Shown here: piece by piece, positions 61,598 through 64,000 of the stretch
Layout: every line of letters begins with the position of its first letter
Position numbering within the stretch: the first letter of the stretch is position 1
Origin: CAVRQM01 sp965246915
GTDB taxonomy: Bacteria; Pseudomonadota; Alphaproteobacteria; Acetobacterales; Acetobacteraceae
Assembly (NCBI GenBank): GCA_965246915.1
Contig: CBDFGB010000015.1
Span: 62,001 to 126,000, forward strand
Direction of reading: 5' to 3'
DNA: 64,000 bases
Position numbers and translations under genes: made by a program
Notes under the pieces: model-generated
Told to the model about the DNA's origin: nothing
What the model saw: the letters and a program-made list of their open reading frames with translations, nothing else
Database searches by the model: none

Positions 61598-62752
61598 CTA
61601 CCAAGCGCGACGATACAACTCCAGCGCATCGGCCTCGGTCAGCGCGCGGGGGTTGTTCACCAGCAGTCTCGTCTGCGCCATCGCATCGGCCGCCAGATTT
61701 GGGAGCGCGTCCTCCGGCACTCCGACGTCGCGCAAGCGCGACGGCAAACCGCACCGCAGCGCAAGCGCCGCCAACTCCCCGGCAAATTTTTCCGCGCGCG
61801 AGGCGATGTCGACATCGGCGAGATGCGGAAAGACGCAGGGCGCGACCTCCGCATAGGCATGCGAGGCTGTCGCCGCGTTGAACCGAAGCACATGCCCCAG
61901 CATCAGGGCGTTCGACAGGCCGTGCGGCACATGGAACAGGCCGCCGATCGGATAAGCCAGAGCGTGCACCGCGGCGACCGGGGAATTGGCGAATGCCTGC
62001 CCGGCCAGCATCGAGCCGAGCAGCATTTTTCCGCGTGCTTCCGAATCATGGCCGTGATGGACGGCGCGCTCCAGTGCGGACCCCATGAGCAGCAAGGCCT
62101 CTCGGGCCAACATTCGCGAAACCGGATTGTTGTTCGCGCTAGCCGAGGCATGCGCCTCGATTGCGTGCACCATCGCGTCGATCCCGGTCGCGGCGGTCAC
62201 ATGCGGCGGCAGGCCGAGCGTCAGGTCGGGGTCGAGAAGCGCGATGTCGGGCAGCAACACGGGCGACACGACGCCCATCTTCTGGCTGGCCCCGGTCGTG
62301 ACGATAGAGATCGGCGTCACCTCGGATCCGGTGCCGGCCGTGGTCGGCACCAGCATGAGCGGCAGCCTTGGCCCGACGGCGCGGCCGACGCCGTAGATGT
62401 CGCGCAGCTTCTCTCGCCCGCCGGCCAGCAGGGCCGCGAGTTTCGCGACATCCAACGAAGACCCGCCGCCAAATCCGAGGATCCCCGTCGCACGGTGCGC
62501 CACCGCAGCTTGGGCCGCCGCATCGACCACAAACTCGGGCGGATCGGCGACCACGTCGGCGAACACCACCGCCGCAATGTCGGCCGCCTCAAACGCGGCC
62601 AGCGCCGGCGCGACGAGTCCCGCGTTCAGCACGCCCGGATCGGTGACAACCAGAATGCGCGGACCGAGCCGGGCAGCCAGTTCGCCAATCCGCGACACCG
62701 CGCCGGGGGCGAAGACGATGCTGGGGACCGTGTTGAAGGTGAACGGGCTCAC
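61598..62752 (-). CDS. Iron-containing alcohol dehydrogenase
   Basis: 384 residues from GTG 62752, coupled to the upstream LysR (GTGA). Fe-ADH fold: VTDPGVLNAGL, GFGGGSSLDVAKLAALL, PTTAGTGSEVTPISIV, and metal ligands in ATGIDAMVHAIEAH and YPIGGLFHVPHGLSNALMLGHVLRFN. Substrate could be maleylacetate, lactaldehyde or another alcohol; not resolved. Confidence 0.91.
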   Translation of the reverse strand: MSPFTFNTVPSIVFAPGAVSRIGELAARLGPRILVVTDPGVLNAGLVAPALAAFEAADIAAVVFADVVADPPEFVVDAAAQAAVAHRATGILGFGGGSSLDVAKLAALLAGGREKLRDIYGVGRAVGPRLPLMLVPTTAGTGSEVTPISIVTTGASQKMGVVSPVLLPDIALLDPDLTLGLPPHVTAATGIDAMVHAIEAHASASANNNPVSRMLAREALLLMGSALERAVHHGHDSEARGKMLLGSMLAGQAFANSPVAAVHALAYPIGGLFHVPHGLSNALMLGHVLRFNAATASHAYAEVAPCVFPHLADVDIASRAEKFAGELAALALRCGLPSRLRDVGVPEDALPNLAADAMAQTRLLVNNPRALTEADALELYRRAW

Positions 62753-63681
62753 CCGACCTTCGTATCAGCCCGCCGCGGTCCTGGTCGAGCGGCCGCCGCC
62801 ACGCGGGCGCGCAACCACATGCCGCCGGCATCGGTGCGGGCGGCAGGGTTCCACAGCATCGCGATGCGCCACTTGGGCACCGGCAGCGGCAACTCGAAGA
62901 CGGTCAGACGCGGTCCCGCGACACGCAGCGCCACACGCTCCGGCAGCGCCGCGACGAGATCGCTCGCGCCCAAGATATCCGGCAAAGCCAGCATGTGAGG
63001 CAGCACGAGCGCGATGCGGCGCGACAGACCACGCGCCGCGAGCGCCTGGTCGATCTCGCCCCGCGCATCCCGGCGGACCGACACCAGCGCGTGCTCGGCC
63101 GCCACATAGGCGTCAAGCGGCATCGCTTTGCCACGGAAGGCCGGATGGCCCCGCCGGGCAAGACCCACGAACCGCTCAGGCCATAGGAATTGCTGCACGG
63201 CCCGCTCGGGCGGGGGCTGGAACACGCCGAGGGCGAGATCGATGTCGCCGCGGTCGATCAGGTCCGGTATGTCGCCTTTGTCGTAGCCGACGATCCGCAG
63301 GTCCAAAAGCGGGGCAGCCCGTCCGATGTCGGCCATCAGCGCCGCACCCAACACGAAGGTCGTATAGTCGGTGCTGGCGATCGTGAAACTGCGCGCCGTC
63401 TCCGCCGGGATGAATGGGATGCCCTCGTCGAAGATCGTCCGCAGTTGCGCCAGCACCTCCTGGATGCCCGGGGACATCCGCAGCGCTTTCGGCGTGGGCT
63501 GCATCGCGCCGGCCGCGCGGACGAACAGCTCATCGCGCAGCAGCAGCCGCAGGCGGGCCAGCGCGCCGCTCATCGCCGGCTGCCGCAGCCCGAGCCGGGC
63601 GGCGGCCCGCGAAACGCTGCGCGTTCGCATCATCGCGTCGAACGCCAGCAGCAGGTTCAAGTCGATGTCCGATAAGTTCAT
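62749..63681 (-). CDS. LysR-family regulator of the Fe-ADH
   Basis: 310 residues. HTH 5-63 (LLAFDAMMRTRSVSRAAARLGLRQPAMSGALARLRLLLRDELFVR), ligand-binding domain about 88-290. It lies upstream of and coupled to the iron alcohol dehydrogenase and divergent from the SnoaL-like gene, so one or both are likely targets. Confidence 0.9.
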   Translation of the reverse strand: MNLSDIDLNLLLAFDAMMRTRSVSRAAARLGLRQPAMSGALARLRLLLRDELFVRAAGAMQPTPKALRMSPGIQEVLAQLRTIFDEGIPFIPAETARSFTIASTDYTTFVLGAALMADIGRAAPLLDLRIVGYDKGDIPDLIDRGDIDLALGVFQPPPERAVQQFLWPERFVGLARRGHPAFRGKAMPLDAYVAAEHALVSVRRDARGEIDQALAARGLSRRIALVLPHMLALPDILGASDLVAALPERVALRVAGPRLTVFELPLPVPKWRIAMLWNPAARTDAGGMWLRARVAAAARPGPRRADTKVG

Positions 63682-63766
63682 TGCTAGCCACGATAGCGAC
63701 TATCGCGAGATACGGATATCGAGGATGCGGTCAGCCGCCTAGACTGGTCCCATCAGGGAGGATGCG

Positions 63767-64000
63767 ATGTCCGATCCAATCAGCGTCGTCCGCAGATTCA
63801 CGTTCGACTTCCTCGGCCGCGGCGACATGGCGGCGGCGGATGCGACGCTGCACGAGCGGATACAGGGCGTAACCGGACTCAAACCCATCGGTCCGATCGA
63901 CGGGCGCGAGGAGTACAAGGCGATCGTCGGGACCTTCGTTGCCGCGTTCCCCGCCGAAGGGCCGCTCGACATCATCGACCAATTCGCCGCCGGCGACCGC
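63767..64000 (+). CDS. SnoaL-like/ester-cyclase protein, N-terminal part
   Basis: 78 codons seen, open to the window edge. ATG 63767 with GGGAGG 6 nt before. SDPISVVRRFTFDFLGRGDMAAADATLHERIQGVTGLKPIGPIDGREEYKAIVGTFVAAFPAE is the start of a SnoaL-like NTF2 fold. Divergent from the LysR gene. Confidence 0.7.
   Translation, partial: MSDPISVVRRFTFDFLGRGDMAAADATLHERIQGVTGLKPIGPIDGREEYKAIVGTFVAAFPAEGPLDIIDQFAAGDR

Noticed and set aside
61389..61754. Minus-strand ORF across tRNA-Leu
   Set aside because: It crosses the tRNA and contains no motif; the tRNA fold is decisive.

Overview
The window is about 64 kb of high-GC alphaproteobacterial chromosome. Gene content and order point to Acetobacteraceae or a close relative: ChvGI-HprK-PTS, rsmG-parAB-holA-lptE-leuS, sdhCDAB, a DUF1127/LysR pair and hfq-hflX. 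This placement is inferred from gene order, not from a phylogeny. Coding density is high. Neighbouring genes are often coupled by ATGA, GTGA or TGATG overlaps.

Layout. 1-4000: a surface and extracellular region with a giant repeat adhesin (runs off the left edge) and a secreted beta-helix protein, set in AT-richer spacers. 4000-8830: a four-gene aromatic-catabolism operon (cyclase-family hydrolase, indolepyruvate:ferredoxin oxidoreductase IorA/IorB, hotdog thioesterase). 8900-13690: DUF1127/LysR pair, cupin, UDP-glucuronate decarboxylase, MarR/DUF899 pair and a VOC protein. 13685-16504: chorismate mutase-hisC-tyrA (Phe/Tyr synthesis), divergent from metX-metW and a 3-hydroxybutyrate dehydrogenase. 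19237-31240: mostly metabolic singles, including GloB, GST, a Tat-like MBL protein, an ArsR regulator with a tandem-repeat tail, GH15 glucoamylase, Asd plus a class V aminotransferase, and Ogt. 31372-35183: the succinate dehydrogenase operon, with a VapD-family gene between sdhA and sdhB.

36592-44515 is the regulatory and replication-linked core: ChvI/ChvG, HprK, EIIA, HPr, RsmG (whose reading frame contains a parS site), ParA, ParB, then HolA, LptE and LeuS on the other strand. This suggests that the chromosome origin is near. 47220-54847 holds a DUF3576 lipoprotein, a porin, YggS, Kup, a Nudix protein, MsrP with a small membrane protein, and an IMPase. 54844-58328 holds HflX, Hfq and smaller genes.

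59306-61552 is a small anomalous segment. It is bounded by tRNA-Asn and tRNA-Leu and flanked by two 35-bp direct repeats. It carries an FtrA regulator, a rhodanese and a decayed SIS-domain gene. An iron alcohol dehydrogenase with its LysR regulator and a partial SnoaL-like gene complete the window. The most notable signals are the vapD insertion in the sdh operon, the tRNA-bounded repeat-flanked island, the parS site inside rsmG, and the IorAB/thioesterase/cyclase operon.
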